A stretch of 64,000 bases of DNA. Origin: an uncultured Bacteroidales bacterium (GTDB lineage Bacteria > Bacteroidota > Bacteroidia > Bacteroidales > Paludibacteraceae). Positions 1-8,689 of the stretch are shown in pieces (the stretch's first letter is position 1; each line of letters begins with the position of its first letter). Made by a program: the position numbers and the translations under genes. The notes under the pieces were generated by a model. The model had not been told where the DNA came from and ran no database searches. It saw only the letters and a program-made list of their open reading frames with translations. The stretch spans positions 1 to 64,000 of the forward strand of contig CACWNR010000011.1 of the NCBI GenBank assembly GCA_902762355.1, written 5' to 3'.

Positions 1-122
1 ACTTTAATCATAGATTTATATGTCGTTTTTAATATGTTTTCTACAAAAAAGCCTGCAAAGATACAAAAACTTTTTCATATACGCAAGTGCGCGCGTGTTT
101 TTTATAAATTTTTCCTTAATTA

Positions 123-154
123 TTTGCGCATGTCATTTTTTTTGAGTAATTTTG
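123..154 (+). promoter_or_regulatory. Bacteroidota-type promoter of the DUF2723 gene
   Basis: A -33 TTTG at 123-126 and a -7 TAATTTTG at 147-154 are separated by 20 nt. This is the first of many promoters in the window with the same geometry. The start codon of the DUF2723 gene lies 50 nt downstream. Bases 1-122 are AT-rich and show no other feature. Confidence 0.75.
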
Positions 155-203
155 CACCCGATTTTGCCGTAATGTGGCCTAATAATAAAAAATCAACGAT
201 AAA

Positions 204-3200
204 ATGAAACAATTTAAATTATGGAATACGCTGTGCGGATGGGCTGTTTTTGCAGTCGCAGCAGCCACGTATCTCCTTACGATGGAGCCCACGGCTTCGT
301 TCTGGGACTGCGGAGAGTTTATCTCCAGCGCCTGGAAACTGGACGTGGGCCATCCGCCCGGAGCACCGTTCTTCATGCTGATGGGGCATTTCTTTAGTCT
401 GTTTGCATCGGATACGAGCCACGTAGCGATGTGCGTGAACGCGCTGTCAGCACTGGCATCGGCCTTCACGATCCTGTTCCTTTTCTGGACTGTCACGGCA
501 TTGGCGAAGAAACTGATGGGTGACGGGTTACAGGTTACAGGTGACGGGACTATGCCGATGTGGAAGGGTATCGGTATCCTTGGCGCCGGTGCGGTAGGTG
601 CGTTAGCGTACACGTTTTCTGATACCTTCTGGTTTAGTGCCGTCGAAGGCGAGGTGTATGCAAGTTCGTCGCTCTTCACGGCAGTCGTGTTCTGGTTGAT
701 TCTGAAATGGGACGAGCAGGCAGACGAAGAGGGAAGTGACCGCTGGCTGATTGCGATCGCGTATCTGATGGGCTTGAGTATCGGTGTACACCTATTGAAC
801 TTGCTGACGATCCCGGCCATCGGACTCGTTTATTACTTCCGTAAGTATGCGTTCAGTTGGAAAGGTATGATCTATGCGTTCTTGGCTTCGTGCCTGGTGC
901 TGCTCGTGATCTTGTACGGCATCATCCCGGGTGTACCGACGCTGATCGGTTGGTTCGAGTTGCTGTTCGTCAACGGCTTCGGATGTCCGTTCAACACGGG
1001 TCTGGCAGTGTGCCTGGTGCTAATTGCAGCCTTCCTTACTTGGGCGATTATTTTTACTCGCAAGCGTCAGATGCGTTGGTTGAACACCGCGGCGGTGATG
1101 GTGACGGTGATATTGATCGGCTACAGCTCGTATGCCGCTCTTGTGATCCGCTCCAATGCGGACACGCCGATGGATCAGAACAGTCCGGATAATGTGTTTA
1201 GCCTGAAATACTACCTCAACCGTGAGCAGTACGGCGACCGTCCTTTGTTCTACGGCCAGACGTATAACGCACCGGTAGAACTGCGGGTAGAAGGCAACAT
1301 GTGCATCCCGGTAGAGAAGAAAGGTCATGCCCAATACGCTCCGGCACCGAAGGTGGAGGGCGAGAAGGATAAGTACGTGATCACCGGTTATAAGACGAGT
1401 TATAAGTATATGCCGCAGTTCTGCATGCTCTTCCCGCGTATGTACTCGAGTCAGGGTAGCCATGTAAGCGCTTACAAAGAGTGGGCGAACGTGAAGGGCA
1501 AACGCGTGCGTTATGAGTACTGCGGTCAGCAGAAGACGGAGTACTGTCCGACGTTTGCGGAGAACCTGCGTTTCTTCTTCAGGTACCAGGTGAACTTCAT
1601 GTACTGGCGCTATTTCATGTGGAATTTCGCCGGTCGTCAGAATGATTTGCAGAGTTACGGCGATATTACCAAGGGTAACTGGATCTCGGGTATCAAGTTC
1701 ATCGACAACGCTATGCTCGGCGATCAAGACCTGCTGCCGACCGAACTGAAAGAGAACAAGGGTCATAACGTCTATTATTTCCTGCCGTTGCTGCTCGGTA
1801 TCATCGGTATCGTATGGCAGTTGAGCAAGAAACAAAAGGGCTTGGAGAACTTCACGCTGACGTTCCTGCTGTTCTTCCTGACCGGTCTGGCCATCGTGCT
1901 GTACTTGAACCAGACGCCGTACCAACCGCGTGAACGTGACTATGCGTATGCGGGTTCGTTCTATGCATTCTGTATCTGGATCGGTCTGGGCGTGCTGGCA
2001 TTGATTGACTGGATCAATGTAAAGGTGAAAGGTGAAAGGTTAAAGGTTATAGGAGCCGTAGCGATATCGCTCCTTTGCCTTGGTGTACCGGCGCTGATGG
2101 CACAACAGAACTGGGATGACCACGATCGTAGCCAGCGTTACAGTTGCCGTGATTTCGGCGCGAACTACCTGAAGAGCTGCGAGACACAGGCCATTCTCTT
2201 CTCGAACGGCGATAACGATACCTTCCCCTTGTGGTATAACCAGGAGGTAGAGGAAGTAGGAACCGATCTACGTGTATGTAACCTGAGTTACTTGCAGACC
2301 GATTGGTATATCAGTCAGATGAAACGTCCGTACTATGAGTCGGCGGCACTGCCTATCTCGTGGGAGTACAAGGACTTCATGCCGGGCTCGAATGAGATCG
2401 CCCGCGTGGATAATCGTCTGGGACAACCGATCAGCGTAGAGAAAGCGTTCAATTTCCTGCGTTCGGATGATCCGCGTACCAAGACCCGTGAGGGCGATAA
2501 CTACATCCCGTCGGATCAGTTGTACGTAGAGACCCCGAGCGGCGAGCAGATCATGTTCAAGAAAAAACGCATGTACACGCGCTCGGAGATGATGATCATG
2601 GAGATGCTGAGCACGAACAAATGGCAGCGTCCGATGTATTTCTGCGCTACCGTGGGTAACGACTATTACCTCGGTTTGGAGCCGTATATGGAGTTGACGG
2701 GTCTGGCTTATCAGATCACACCGACCCGCAGTCGTGACGGTCAACCGCGCGTCAATACGGAGAAGATGTACGAGAACATGATGCACAAGTTCGCTTATGG
2801 CAACATGAATATCCCGGGCATCTATATCGACGAGAACCTGATGCGTATGTGCCGCACCCATCGTATGATGTTCGCTCAGTTGGCTGAGCAGTTGATCCGT
2901 GAGAACCAACGTGACAAAGCGCTCGAAGTACTCGACTATGCGGAAGAGATGTTGCCGGGTTACAACGTACCGTACGACTACACCTCCGCTTCGATGGCGC
3001 AGATGTATTTCTTGCTCCACGAGGACGAGAAAGCCGTAGCAATCATGGATGACGTAGCCAACACCTGCGTGGAGTACCTGCGCTTTGCGCAGAGTCTCGA
3101 TCGCCGTCAACGTAATCTGATGGAATCGACCACCGGTCGCGAGGCGGCTATCTTGAGTTACGTACTCCAGACCTGCGAGCGGTACGGACAAAATGAATTG

Positions 3201-3242
3201 GTGGATAAATATTACGCAGACTACGCTGCGTATGCCAAATAG
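204..3242 (+). CDS. DUF2723 family integral membrane protein (TMEM260-like, possible protein O-glycosyltransferase)
   Basis: This 1012-residue protein carries the DUF2723 signature near its start: a first membrane helix followed by PTASFWDCGEFI (about residues 29-40) and the HPPGAP motif. The N-terminal two thirds hold about ten hydrophobic helices. The last third is soluble and contains helical, TPR-like stretches. The family is nearly universal in Bacteroidota, and its animal relative TMEM260 is a protein O-mannosyltransferase, so glycosyl transfer across the inner membrane is a reasonable inference, not something the sequence proves. Two low-complexity insertions come from the local short-repeat family: GDGLQVTGDG at about 109-118 and VKVKGERLKVIG at about 606-617. 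It heads a run of plus-strand genes that continues with a CobW GTPase. Confidence 0.85.
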   Translation: MKQFKLWNTLCGWAVFAVAAATYLLTMEPTASFWDCGEFISSAWKLDVGHPPGAPFFMLMGHFFSLFASDTSHVAMCVNALSALASAFTILFLFWTVTALAKKLMGDGLQVTGDGTMPMWKGIGILGAGAVGALAYTFSDTFWFSAVEGEVYASSSLFTAVVFWLILKWDEQADEEGSDRWLIAIAYLMGLSIGVHLLNLLTIPAIGLVYYFRKYAFSWKGMIYAFLASCLVLLVILYGIIPGVPTLIGWFELLFVNGFGCPFNTGLAVCLVLIAAFLTWAIIFTRKRQMRWLNTAAVMVTVILIGYSSYAALVIRSNADTPMDQNSPDNVFSLKYYLNREQYGDRPLFYGQTYNAPVELRVEGNMCIPVEKKGHAQYAPAPKVEGEKDKYVITGYKTSYKYMPQFCMLFPRMYSSQGSHVSAYKEWANVKGKRVRYEYCGQQKTEYCPTFAENLRFFFRYQVNFMYWRYFMWNFAGRQNDLQSYGDITKGNWISGIKFIDNAMLGDQDLLPTELKENKGHNVYYFLPLLLGIIGIVWQLSKKQKGLENFTLTFLLFFLTGLAIVLYLNQTPYQPRERDYAYAGSFYAFCIWIGLGVLALIDWINVKVKGERLKVIGAVAISLLCLGVPALMAQQNWDDHDRSQRYSCRDFGANYLKSCETQAILFSNGDNDTFPLWYNQEVEEVGTDLRVCNLSYLQTDWYISQMKRPYYESAALPISWEYKDFMPGSNEIARVDNRLGQPISVEKAFNFLRSDDPRTKTREGDNYIPSDQLYVETPSGEQIMFKKKRMYTRSEMMIMEMLSTNKWQRPMYFCATVGNDYYLGLEPYMELTGLAYQITPTRSRDGQPRVNTEKMYENMMHKFAYGNMNIPGIYIDENLMRMCRTHRMMFAQLAEQLIRENQRDKALEVLDYAEEMLPGYNVPYDYTSASMAQMYFLLHEDEKAVAIMDDVANTCVEYLRFAQSLDRRQRNLMESTTGREAAILSYVLQTCERYGQNELVDKYYADYAAYAK

Positions 3243-3271
3243 GTTAAAGGTTATAGGTTAAAGGTTATAGG
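3241..3271. repeat. Tandem GGTTAAA/GGTTATA repeat before the CobW start
   Basis: AGGTTAAAGG and TTATAGG alternate twice and end one base from the ATG. The same block stands before the PaaI gene (4441-4467) and a variant before trpS (6184-6211). A copy is inside the DUF2723 gene (2020-2053). Confidence 0.8.
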
Positions 3272-4414
3272 ATGAAAGAGATTTCTAAAATACCTGTTTT
3301 ATTAATCACGGGTTATCTCGGGAGCGGGAAGACGACGCTGTTGAACCGCATTTTGACGAATGAGAAAGGTATTCGCTTTGCCGTTATTGTGAATGATATC
3401 GGCGAAGTGAATATAGACGCCTCGCTGATTCAGCAGGGCGGGGTGGTTAGTCAGAACGACGACTCGCTCGTGGCGCTGCAGAACGGCTGTATATGCTGTT
3501 CGCTCAAGATGGACTTGATTGCCCAGCTGCACGATCTGGCTGCCCAGCACGCGTACGATTATATCGTCATTGAGGCTTCGGGTATCTGTGAGCCTGCACC
3601 TATTGCACAGACGCTCTGCAGTTATGCGCAGATGGTGCCGCAGTTCGCTACGGACGGTCTGCCGACACTCGATTGTATCTGCTCCGTAGTGGACGCGCTG
3701 CGTATCCGCGATGAGTTCGATGGCGGAGACCAATTAGCCCACTATGTGCCCAAGGAAGAAGACCTCGCCGCACTCGTTATCGAACAGATTGAGTTCAGTA
3801 ATATCATCCTCTTAAATAAGGCTTCCGAAGTAAGCGAAGAAGAGTTGGCTCGAATCAAGAGTATTATTCGCGCTATACAACCCACGGCAGAAATTATCGA
3901 AACGAACTACTGCGATGTGGATTTTGATAAGATCCTGAACACCGGATTGTTTGACTTCGATAAGACAGCTACGTCGGCTGCATGGATCCAAGAAGTGGAG
4001 GATGCGAGTCATCATCACGAGCATCATCACGATGACGATGACGACGACGATGAGGATGAGCACGAGCACCACCATGACCACGATCATCTCGCGGAGTTCG
4101 GCATTGAGACCTACGTCTATTATGCGCGTAAGCCGTTCGATCTGGGACTGTTTGATGAGTTCGTAGCAGCACATTGGCCGAAGAACGTCATTCGTTGTAA
4201 GGGTATGTGCTATTTCGCCGAGGAGTATGACATGTGCTATCTGTTCGAACAAGCCGGTAAGCAGTTCAACCTCAAGCGGGCAGGGGAGTGGTTCGCCACG
4301 ATGCCCAAAGAGGAGTTGATGCAACTGATGGCAGACGATGCTGGGATGACCAGTACGGCGACCGCATGCAGAAACTCGTCTTTATCGGTCAGCACTTGGA
4401 TAAGAAGGCACTGA
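3272..4414 (+). CDS. CobW/P47K-family GTP-dependent metallochaperone, frameshifted near the C-terminus
   Basis: The Walker A motif GYLGSGKTTLLNR is at residues 14-26, the family metal-binding motif CICC at about 74-77, and the base-recognition motif NKAS near 178. A long His/Asp/Glu-rich stretch lies at about 247-275. This combination is typical of CobW/ZNG1/YjiA proteins, which hydrolyse GTP to deliver zinc or another metal. The CobW C-terminal domain follows. The annotated frame ends in an unrelated tail (after LMADDAG), while the expected family ending WDDQYGDRMQKLVFIG...LDKCLQ is intact in the next frame from 4342 and stops at 4443. A one-base loss (or two-base gain) near 4336-4342 explains this, either a true mutation or a sequencing error. 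The full product would be about 390 residues. Confidence 0.9.
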   Translation: MKEISKIPVLLITGYLGSGKTTLLNRILTNEKGIRFAVIVNDIGEVNIDASLIQQGGVVSQNDDSLVALQNGCICCSLKMDLIAQLHDLAAQHAYDYIVIEASGICEPAPIAQTLCSYAQMVPQFATDGLPTLDCICSVVDALRIRDEFDGGDQLAHYVPKEEDLAALVIEQIEFSNIILLNKASEVSEEELARIKSIIRAIQPTAEIIETNYCDVDFDKILNTGLFDFDKTATSAAWIQEVEDASHHHEHHHDDDDDDDEDEHEHHHDHDHLAEFGIETYVYYARKPFDLGLFDEFVAAHWPKNVIRCKGMCYFAEEYDMCYLFEQAGKQFNLKRAGEWFATMPKEELMQLMADDAGMTSTATACRNSSLSVSTWIRRH

Positions 4415-4440
4415 AGGAAGCACTTGATAAGTGCCTTCAG

Positions 4441-4467
4441 TAAAGGTTATAGGTTAAAGGTTATAGG
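4441..4467. repeat. Tandem GGTTAAA/GGTTATA repeat before the PaaI start
   Basis: This is the same block as at 3241-3271. It fills the whole gap between the CobW stop in its corrected frame (4441-4443) and the thioesterase ATG. Confidence 0.8.
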
Positions 4468-4974
4468 ATGAAACGAATTATTAATCCTTGGACGTCATAC
4501 CCCGGTTATAACTGCTTCGGTTGCAGTCCGGACAATCCGATAGGCACGCGGATGCGGTTCTTTGAGGACGGCGATGACATCGTCTCTATCTGGCGTCCTA
4601 CGCAGAACCATCAGTCTTGGCTCAACACCCTTCACGGCGGTATCCAAGCCGTGCTGCTGGACGAGGTATGCGGTTGGGTGGTGTTCCATAAACTGAAGAC
4701 CGCCGGTGTGACTGCCAAGATGGAAATGCGGTACCATAAACCCGTCTCGACGCTGCAGGACTACATCAAACTGCGGGCGTACCTGAAGGAGATGCGCCGA
4801 AACGTAGCGATTGTAATAGGGGAGTTGTATAGCGCCGAAGGCGAGCTGCTGTGCGAGTGCACATGTACGTACTTCACTTTCCCGCAGGACAAAGCGAAAG
4901 AAACGATGGGGTATATTCCTTCCGAAACGGAAGAGAAAGACTATACTTGGGAAGAGGCTACCGCACTTTCCTGA
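4468..4974 (+). CDS. PaaI-family hotdog-fold thioesterase
   Basis: This 168-residue protein has the hotdog-fold hallmark NTLHGGIQAVLLDEVCGWVV (about residues 50-69), in which HGG and the acidic residue four to eight positions later correspond to the active site of PaaI/YbgC-like acyl-CoA thioesterases. The N-terminal CFGCSPDNPIG is typical of a Bacteroidota subgroup. The substrate cannot be read from the sequence. The start codon follows directly on a tandem GGTTATA/GGTTAAA repeat, the same arrangement as upstream of the CobW gene. Its 3' end overlaps the converging methyltransferase gene by 17 bp. Confidence 0.85.
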   Translation: MKRIINPWTSYPGYNCFGCSPDNPIGTRMRFFEDGDDIVSIWRPTQNHQSWLNTLHGGIQAVLLDEVCGWVVFHKLKTAGVTAKMEMRYHKPVSTLQDYIKLRAYLKEMRRNVAIVIGELYSAEGELLCECTCTYFTFPQDKAKETMGYIPSETEEKDYTWEEATALS

Positions 4975-5632
4975 TCAGGGTTAACCCGTCACGTAAAGGG
5001 AGGATGACTTGCTCAAAGCGGTCGTCCTCCTTTAGTTTATCATTGAAGGCACGGAGACCGAGCGTCTGTTTGTCCTTGTCGTACGCCGGATCGATGATAT
5101 GTCCGTCCCAAAGGGTGTTATCCGCGAGTATGAACCCTCCTACCGGCACCAGCGGATAGACCAGATCGAGGTAGGCACAGTACTCACGCTTGTCGGCGTC
5201 AATGAAGACCAAATCAAAGACCGCTTCGCTGTAGGATCGCTTCGCTGTAAGACCGCTTTGCTGTAAGACCGGCTTCGCCTGTAGGATATCTTTCGCATCG
5301 CCGATGAGAAGCTCTATTTTTTCGCCCAGGGGCGATTTGGCGAGATTGCGCCGGATAGTGTCTTCGAGTTCGTCGTTATGTTCGATGGTCACTAACTTAC
5401 CGCCTTCTGCCAAGCCTTCGGCTAAGCACAAGGCACTATAGCCGGTGAAGGTACCGAGTTCGAGGATGCGCTTGGGACGGATCATGTGGCTGATCATACT
5501 CAATACGCGCCCCTGTACGTGCCCGCTTAACATATGAGGATTGAGTACATGCACGTACGTGTCACGCGTGATAGACTCTAAGACTTCATTTTCCGGTGTC
5601 GAATGAGACGATATATACGCTTCAAGTGTCAT
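4958..5632 (-). CDS. Class I SAM-dependent O-methyltransferase (YrrM/COMT-like)
   Basis: The 224-residue reading starts at MTLEAYISS; an upstream in-frame ATG at 5674 would lie upstream of the -7 box (5652-5659) and is rejected. The SAM-binding motif is LELGTFTGYSALCLAEGL, followed by the acidic loop TIEHND and the motif VFIDADKREY, which in the COMT-like family carries metal-ligand aspartates. It is expected to methylate small catechol-like or phenolic molecules. Between the GDAKDIL and FDLVFIDAD motifs the protein contains an extra stretch, QAKPVLQQSGLTAKRSYSEA, encoded by a tandem 16-nt repeat at 5222-5283; homologues usually have only a few residues here. It diverges from the Lrp gene with back-to-back promoters. 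Confidence 0.88.
   Translation of the reverse strand: MTLEAYISSHSTPENEVLESITRDTYVHVLNPHMLSGHVQGRVLSMISHMIRPKRILELGTFTGYSALCLAEGLAEGGKLVTIEHNDELEDTIRRNLAKSPLGEKIELLIGDAKDILQAKPVLQQSGLTAKRSYSEAVFDLVFIDADKREYCAYLDLVYPLVPVGGFILADNTLWDGHIIDPAYDKDKQTLGLRAFNDKLKEDDRFEQVILPLRDGLTLIRKVR
5222..5283. repeat. Tandem 16-nt repeat inside the O-methyltransferase gene
   Basis: On the plus strand the unit GAYCGCTTYGCTGTAR is repeated three times, followed by an 18-nt variant with two extra bases. The array keeps the reading frame open and inserts about 20 residues between conserved motifs. The GCTTCGCT and TGTAGGAT parts resemble in-frame elements in uvrA (41681 onward) and in the SDR gene (61243 onward). 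Confidence 0.85.
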
Positions 5633-5651
5633 TTTGCTACAAAATTTGCTG

Positions 5652-5681
5652 CAAAAGTACAAAATTATTTGCATATATCAA
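5652..5681 (-). promoter_or_regulatory. Promoter of the O-methyltransferase gene
   Basis: Read on the minus strand, TTG (5681-5679) and TACTTTTG (5659-5652) are separated by 19 nt. The box is interleaved with the divergent Lrp promoter, so the two genes share about 50 bp of control DNA and the Lrp protein could act on both. Confidence 0.7.
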
Positions 5682-5699
5682 AATTTTGTAGTAATTTTG
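5668..5699 (+). promoter_or_regulatory. Promoter of the Lrp/AsnC gene
   Basis: TTTG at 5668-5671 (within TTTGCATAT) and TAATTTTG at 5692-5699 are separated by 20 nt. The Lrp start codon is 29 nt further on. Confidence 0.75.
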
Positions 5700-5728
5700 C
5701 AGCAGAATTTAAGCATTTTATTAAAATA

Positions 5729-6187
5729 ATGGAAAAAATTGACGAATTAGATCGTAAGATTCTGAAGATTATCACGCAGAATGCCCGTATTCCCTTCCGC
5801 GATGTGGCGGAGCAATGTGGCGTTAGCCGTGCTGCCGTTCACCAACGTGTACAGAAGATGTTCGATAACGGAACTATTACCGGTTCGAGTTATCATGTAG
5901 AACCCAAATCATTAGGATACCAGCTCTGCGTCTATATCGGAATCAAGATGGAGAAGGCCTCGATGTACAATCAGGTCATTGCAGCGCTCGAGCAGATTCC
6001 TGAGATCGTGGAAGCACAATATACCTTGGGTGAGTTCGGACTCCTTATTAAAGTGTACGCGCACGATAACGAGCACCTGCTGACCTTGTTGAACAGTAAG
6101 ATTCAGATCATTCCGGGTGTAGCAGACACGACTACGTTGACCACACTCGCGCAACCGATCGGTCGTCAATTGCCGATAGAGATATAG
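5729..6187 (+). CDS. Lrp/AsnC-family transcriptional regulator
   Basis: The 152-residue protein begins MEKIDELDRKILKIITQNAR, the typical first helices of Lrp-type regulators, and the winged helix-turn-helix continues through VAEQCGVSRAAVHQRVQKMFDNGTI. The C-terminal RAM/AsnC ligand-binding domain runs from about residue 60 and ends in IPGVADTTTLTTLAQPIG. The chosen ATG lies downstream of the -7 box; longer in-frame starts upstream would be inside the promoter. Such proteins sense amino acids or related metabolites and often autoregulate. It diverges from the O-methyltransferase gene and is followed by trpS after a short tandem repeat. Confidence 0.9.
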   Translation: MEKIDELDRKILKIITQNARIPFRDVAEQCGVSRAAVHQRVQKMFDNGTITGSSYHVEPKSLGYQLCVYIGIKMEKASMYNQVIAALEQIPEIVEAQYTLGEFGLLIKVYAHDNEHLLTLLNSKIQIIPGVADTTTLTTLAQPIGRQLPIEI

Positions 6188-6211
6188 GTTATAGGTTATT
6201 GGTTATAAGTT

Positions 6212-7201
6212 ATGGAACGTGTTATTAGTGGAATACGCCCTACGGGCAACTTGCATTTAGGTAACTATTTCGGTGCAGTGAAGTCCTTCGTGAAGATGCA
6301 GGACGAGTACGATTGTATGTTCTTTATCGCCGATTGGCACTCGCTCACGACACACCCGACACCGGAGAATATACGCAATTCGGTGAAGACGATCCTCAGC
6401 GAGTATCTCGCTTGCGGTATCGATCCGGAGAAAGCACCGATTTATGTACAATCAGACGTGAAGCAGGTGTTGGAACTCTATCTGTACCTCAATATGAACG
6501 CTTATCTGGGTGAGTTGGAGCGCGTGACGAGTTTCAAGGAGAAAGTGCGCAAACAACCCGATAACGTCAATGCCGGTTTGCTGACATATCCGTGTCTGAT
6601 GGCAGCGGATATCTTGATGCACAAAGCCGACAAAGTGCCGGTAGGAAAGGACCAAGAACAGAATATGGAGATGGCGCGTTTGTTTGCGCGTAGATTCAAT
6701 AGAATCTACAACGTAGAGTACTTCAAAGAACCCGCTTCCTTCCATTTCGCGGACAAGGCTATCAAAGTGCCGGGTCTGGATGGAACAGGTAAGATGGGTA
6801 AGAGTGAAGGTAACTGCCTCTATCTGTGCGACGACGAGAAGACGGTGACCAAGAAGATCATGCGTGCTGTAACGGATCAGGGACCGACCCAACTCAACCA
6901 GGAGAAACCCGAGGTGATCCAGAACCTGTTTACGCTCTGCGAACTGCTCTGTGGTAAGGAAGCGGTGGACTACTATAACGACCTGTACAACAACATGCAG
7001 ATCCGTTACGGCGATATGAAAAAGCAGATGGCGGCTGATGCGAATACACTTCTTGCTCCTATCCGCGAACGTATTCTCGCATACTCAAGCGACGATGCAT
7101 TGCTCGACCGCATCATGCGTCAGGGCGCAGAGAAAGCCGCTGCGCGTGCAGAGAAGACTATCGAAGAAGTACGCGAAATCATTGGCTTTAGAAAGATTTG
7201 A
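6212..7201 (+). CDS. trpS: Tryptophanyl-tRNA synthetase
   Basis: This 329-residue class I aminoacyl-tRNA synthetase charges tRNA-Trp. It has the HIGH-type motif as TGNLHLGNYFG (about residues 11-21) and the KMSKS-type loop as KMGKSEGN (about 195-202), with the length of bacterial TrpRS. The start codon follows a short tandem repeat (GGTTATA type) and no Shine-Dalgarno sequence is visible. It is translationally coupled to a small lipoprotein gene: the trpS stop overlaps that gene's TTG start (TTGA). Confidence 0.97.
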   Translation: MERVISGIRPTGNLHLGNYFGAVKSFVKMQDEYDCMFFIADWHSLTTHPTPENIRNSVKTILSEYLACGIDPEKAPIYVQSDVKQVLELYLYLNMNAYLGELERVTSFKEKVRKQPDNVNAGLLTYPCLMAADILMHKADKVPVGKDQEQNMEMARLFARRFNRIYNVEYFKEPASFHFADKAIKVPGLDGTGKMGKSEGNCLYLCDDEKTVTKKIMRAVTDQGPTQLNQEKPEVIQNLFTLCELLCGKEAVDYYNDLYNNMQIRYGDMKKQMAADANTLLAPIRERILAYSSDDALLDRIMRQGAEKAAARAEKTIEEVREIIGFRKI

Positions 7202-7392
7202 AAAAACTTATCTACATAGGATTTTTGGCTTTAGGGCTGAGTGCTTGTGCGACGTCGCAAGCGCCGCTCGATGATGCCTATTATTGGCCGGACAAGCGAG
7301 TGGAGAGCCAAGAGCCAAGAACCGAGAGTCAAAAGAAGATGGAGATTATCTCGCAAAGCGATACCACTATTACTGTACGAATCAAGCGATGA
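7198..7392 (+). CDS. Small lipoprotein of unknown function
   Basis: The 64-residue product starts at a TTG that overlaps the trpS stop by 4 nt. It has a clear lipoprotein signal peptide, KKLIYIGFLALGLSAC, with the lipobox LSAC at residues 14-17. The mature part is short and contains a repeat-derived stretch VESQEPRTESQKK. Its 3' end overlaps the start of the outer membrane protein gene by 4 nt (ATGA), so the three genes trpS, lipoprotein and outer membrane protein look like one coupled operon. A role with the following outer membrane protein is plausible from position only. Confidence 0.75.
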   Translation: MKKLIYIGFLALGLSACATSQAPLDDAYYWPDKRVESQEPRTESQKKMEIISQSDTTITVRIKR

Positions 7393-8678
7393 GACGAATA
7401 GCCATCATAGGAATCATGCTTGTCTCGCTTGCTATGCAAGCGCAGGACTACGCGCGTTTGGCCGAGCGAACGATACTCGGTACGGCGCGTTATATGGGTA
7501 TGTCCGGTGCGATGACGGCTATTGGTGGTGATCCTTCGGCGGTGCAGGATAACCCGGCCGGTTTAGGTCTCTATCGCCGTGCGGAAGTGTTGGTGACAGG
7601 TGATCTGGGTATCGATAAGACGACGGGCACCAAATCGACGCTTCGTTTCTCATTGGCACAGGCTTCAGTGGTCTTCAGTTTAGGGACAGGCAACGAAGAA
7701 AAAGGACTTATTGCACATAATCTGATGTTCTCCTACCAGCGCCGGCGCACGTTTGCCCGTACGCTATACGGAACGGCTCCTTATGGAGCTTCGTTGGGTG
7801 GGTTCTTGGCTTCTGAAGGCATCAAGATGACCATCAAATACCCAAACCACCTCATCCATGACGGCAACCGCTTTAGTTTTGATGAACGGGGTTCGATCCA
7901 TGAGTTCGGACTCGATTGGGCGATGAATTACTCCAACCAATGGTACGCCGGTTTGGGTTTGCGGATCCATTCCTATGGATTGACGGAAGATGCGCTGTAT
8001 CAGGAAGATTTTGCCGTTGATACATCCTATTTGGACAACAAGACCTACGTATCCCATCGTGGAGTAGGCGTGAGCCTGGCTGCGGGTGCTATCTATAGGC
8101 CACTCAGTTGGTTACGTATCGGCTTTGGTATTCAGACTCCGTCGTTGGGTTCGCTCCGCACCTATTCCAGCGCCACTACCGAATCGGGAATGGATTCGAT
8201 TTATACCAGTTGGGCACCCGATATCAGTGAGCCGGACAATAATTTCCATCTGCCGTTACGTCTGACGAGTTCGGTGGCTTTCCAGATCGGTGCGTACGGG
8301 ATGGTAGCCGTGCAATATGACTATAGTCATGCCACGTATCAAAACGACCGCCACACCTTCCGTGTAGGCCTGGAAGCGATACCGGTGATGGGACTTTACA
8401 TTAATGCCGGATACGCGTACGAGAACGATTTTGTGAAAGGAGACAGACCGGCTGCGATTGACCCGCTCTTTGAACGCCGAGACACCTATTCGCAATTCAC
8501 CCACGGCGTCCATTACGCCTCTTGTGCAGTAGGTTACAGGGGCTCAGCGATGATCGTTCAGATGGCGTACCAGTACCGCTGGCAGAAGATTAATCTATAC
8601 GCACACCCAACGGCTGCGGACTACGATATCAAAGCAGAGACACATCGTATCGTGCTGACTATAGGTTGGCACCGATAA
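7389..8678 (+). CDS. Outer membrane beta-barrel protein (OmpP1/FadL/PorV-like)
   Basis: The chosen ATG at 7389 gives 429 residues beginning with a signal peptide (MRRIAIIGIMLVSLAMQAQ); a longer frame starting at 7284 reads through the lipoprotein gene and is not used. After the signal comes ARYMGMSGAMTAIGGDPSAVQDNPAGLG, a pattern shared by Bacteroidota PorV/FadL-like barrels, followed by alternating beta strands to the C-terminal aromatic-rich strand ending TIGWHR. It is expected in the outer membrane; transport substrate unknown. The ATGA overlap with the lipoprotein gene suggests translational coupling. Confidence 0.8.
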   Translation: MRRIAIIGIMLVSLAMQAQDYARLAERTILGTARYMGMSGAMTAIGGDPSAVQDNPAGLGLYRRAEVLVTGDLGIDKTTGTKSTLRFSLAQASVVFSLGTGNEEKGLIAHNLMFSYQRRRTFARTLYGTAPYGASLGGFLASEGIKMTIKYPNHLIHDGNRFSFDERGSIHEFGLDWAMNYSNQWYAGLGLRIHSYGLTEDALYQEDFAVDTSYLDNKTYVSHRGVGVSLAAGAIYRPLSWLRIGFGIQTPSLGSLRTYSSATTESGMDSIYTSWAPDISEPDNNFHLPLRLTSSVAFQIGAYGMVAVQYDYSHATYQNDRHTFRVGLEAIPVMGLYINAGYAYENDFVKGDRPAAIDPLFERRDTYSQFTHGVHYASCAVGYRGSAMIVQMAYQYRWQKINLYAHPTAADYDIKAETHRIVLTIGWHR

Positions 8679-8689
8679 AGACATATACG

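Noticed and set aside
5603-5728. Longer N-terminus for the Lrp regulator
   Set aside because: It would start upstream of the -7 box, inside the divergent gene's promoter and coding region. MEKIDELDRKIL is the standard family start.
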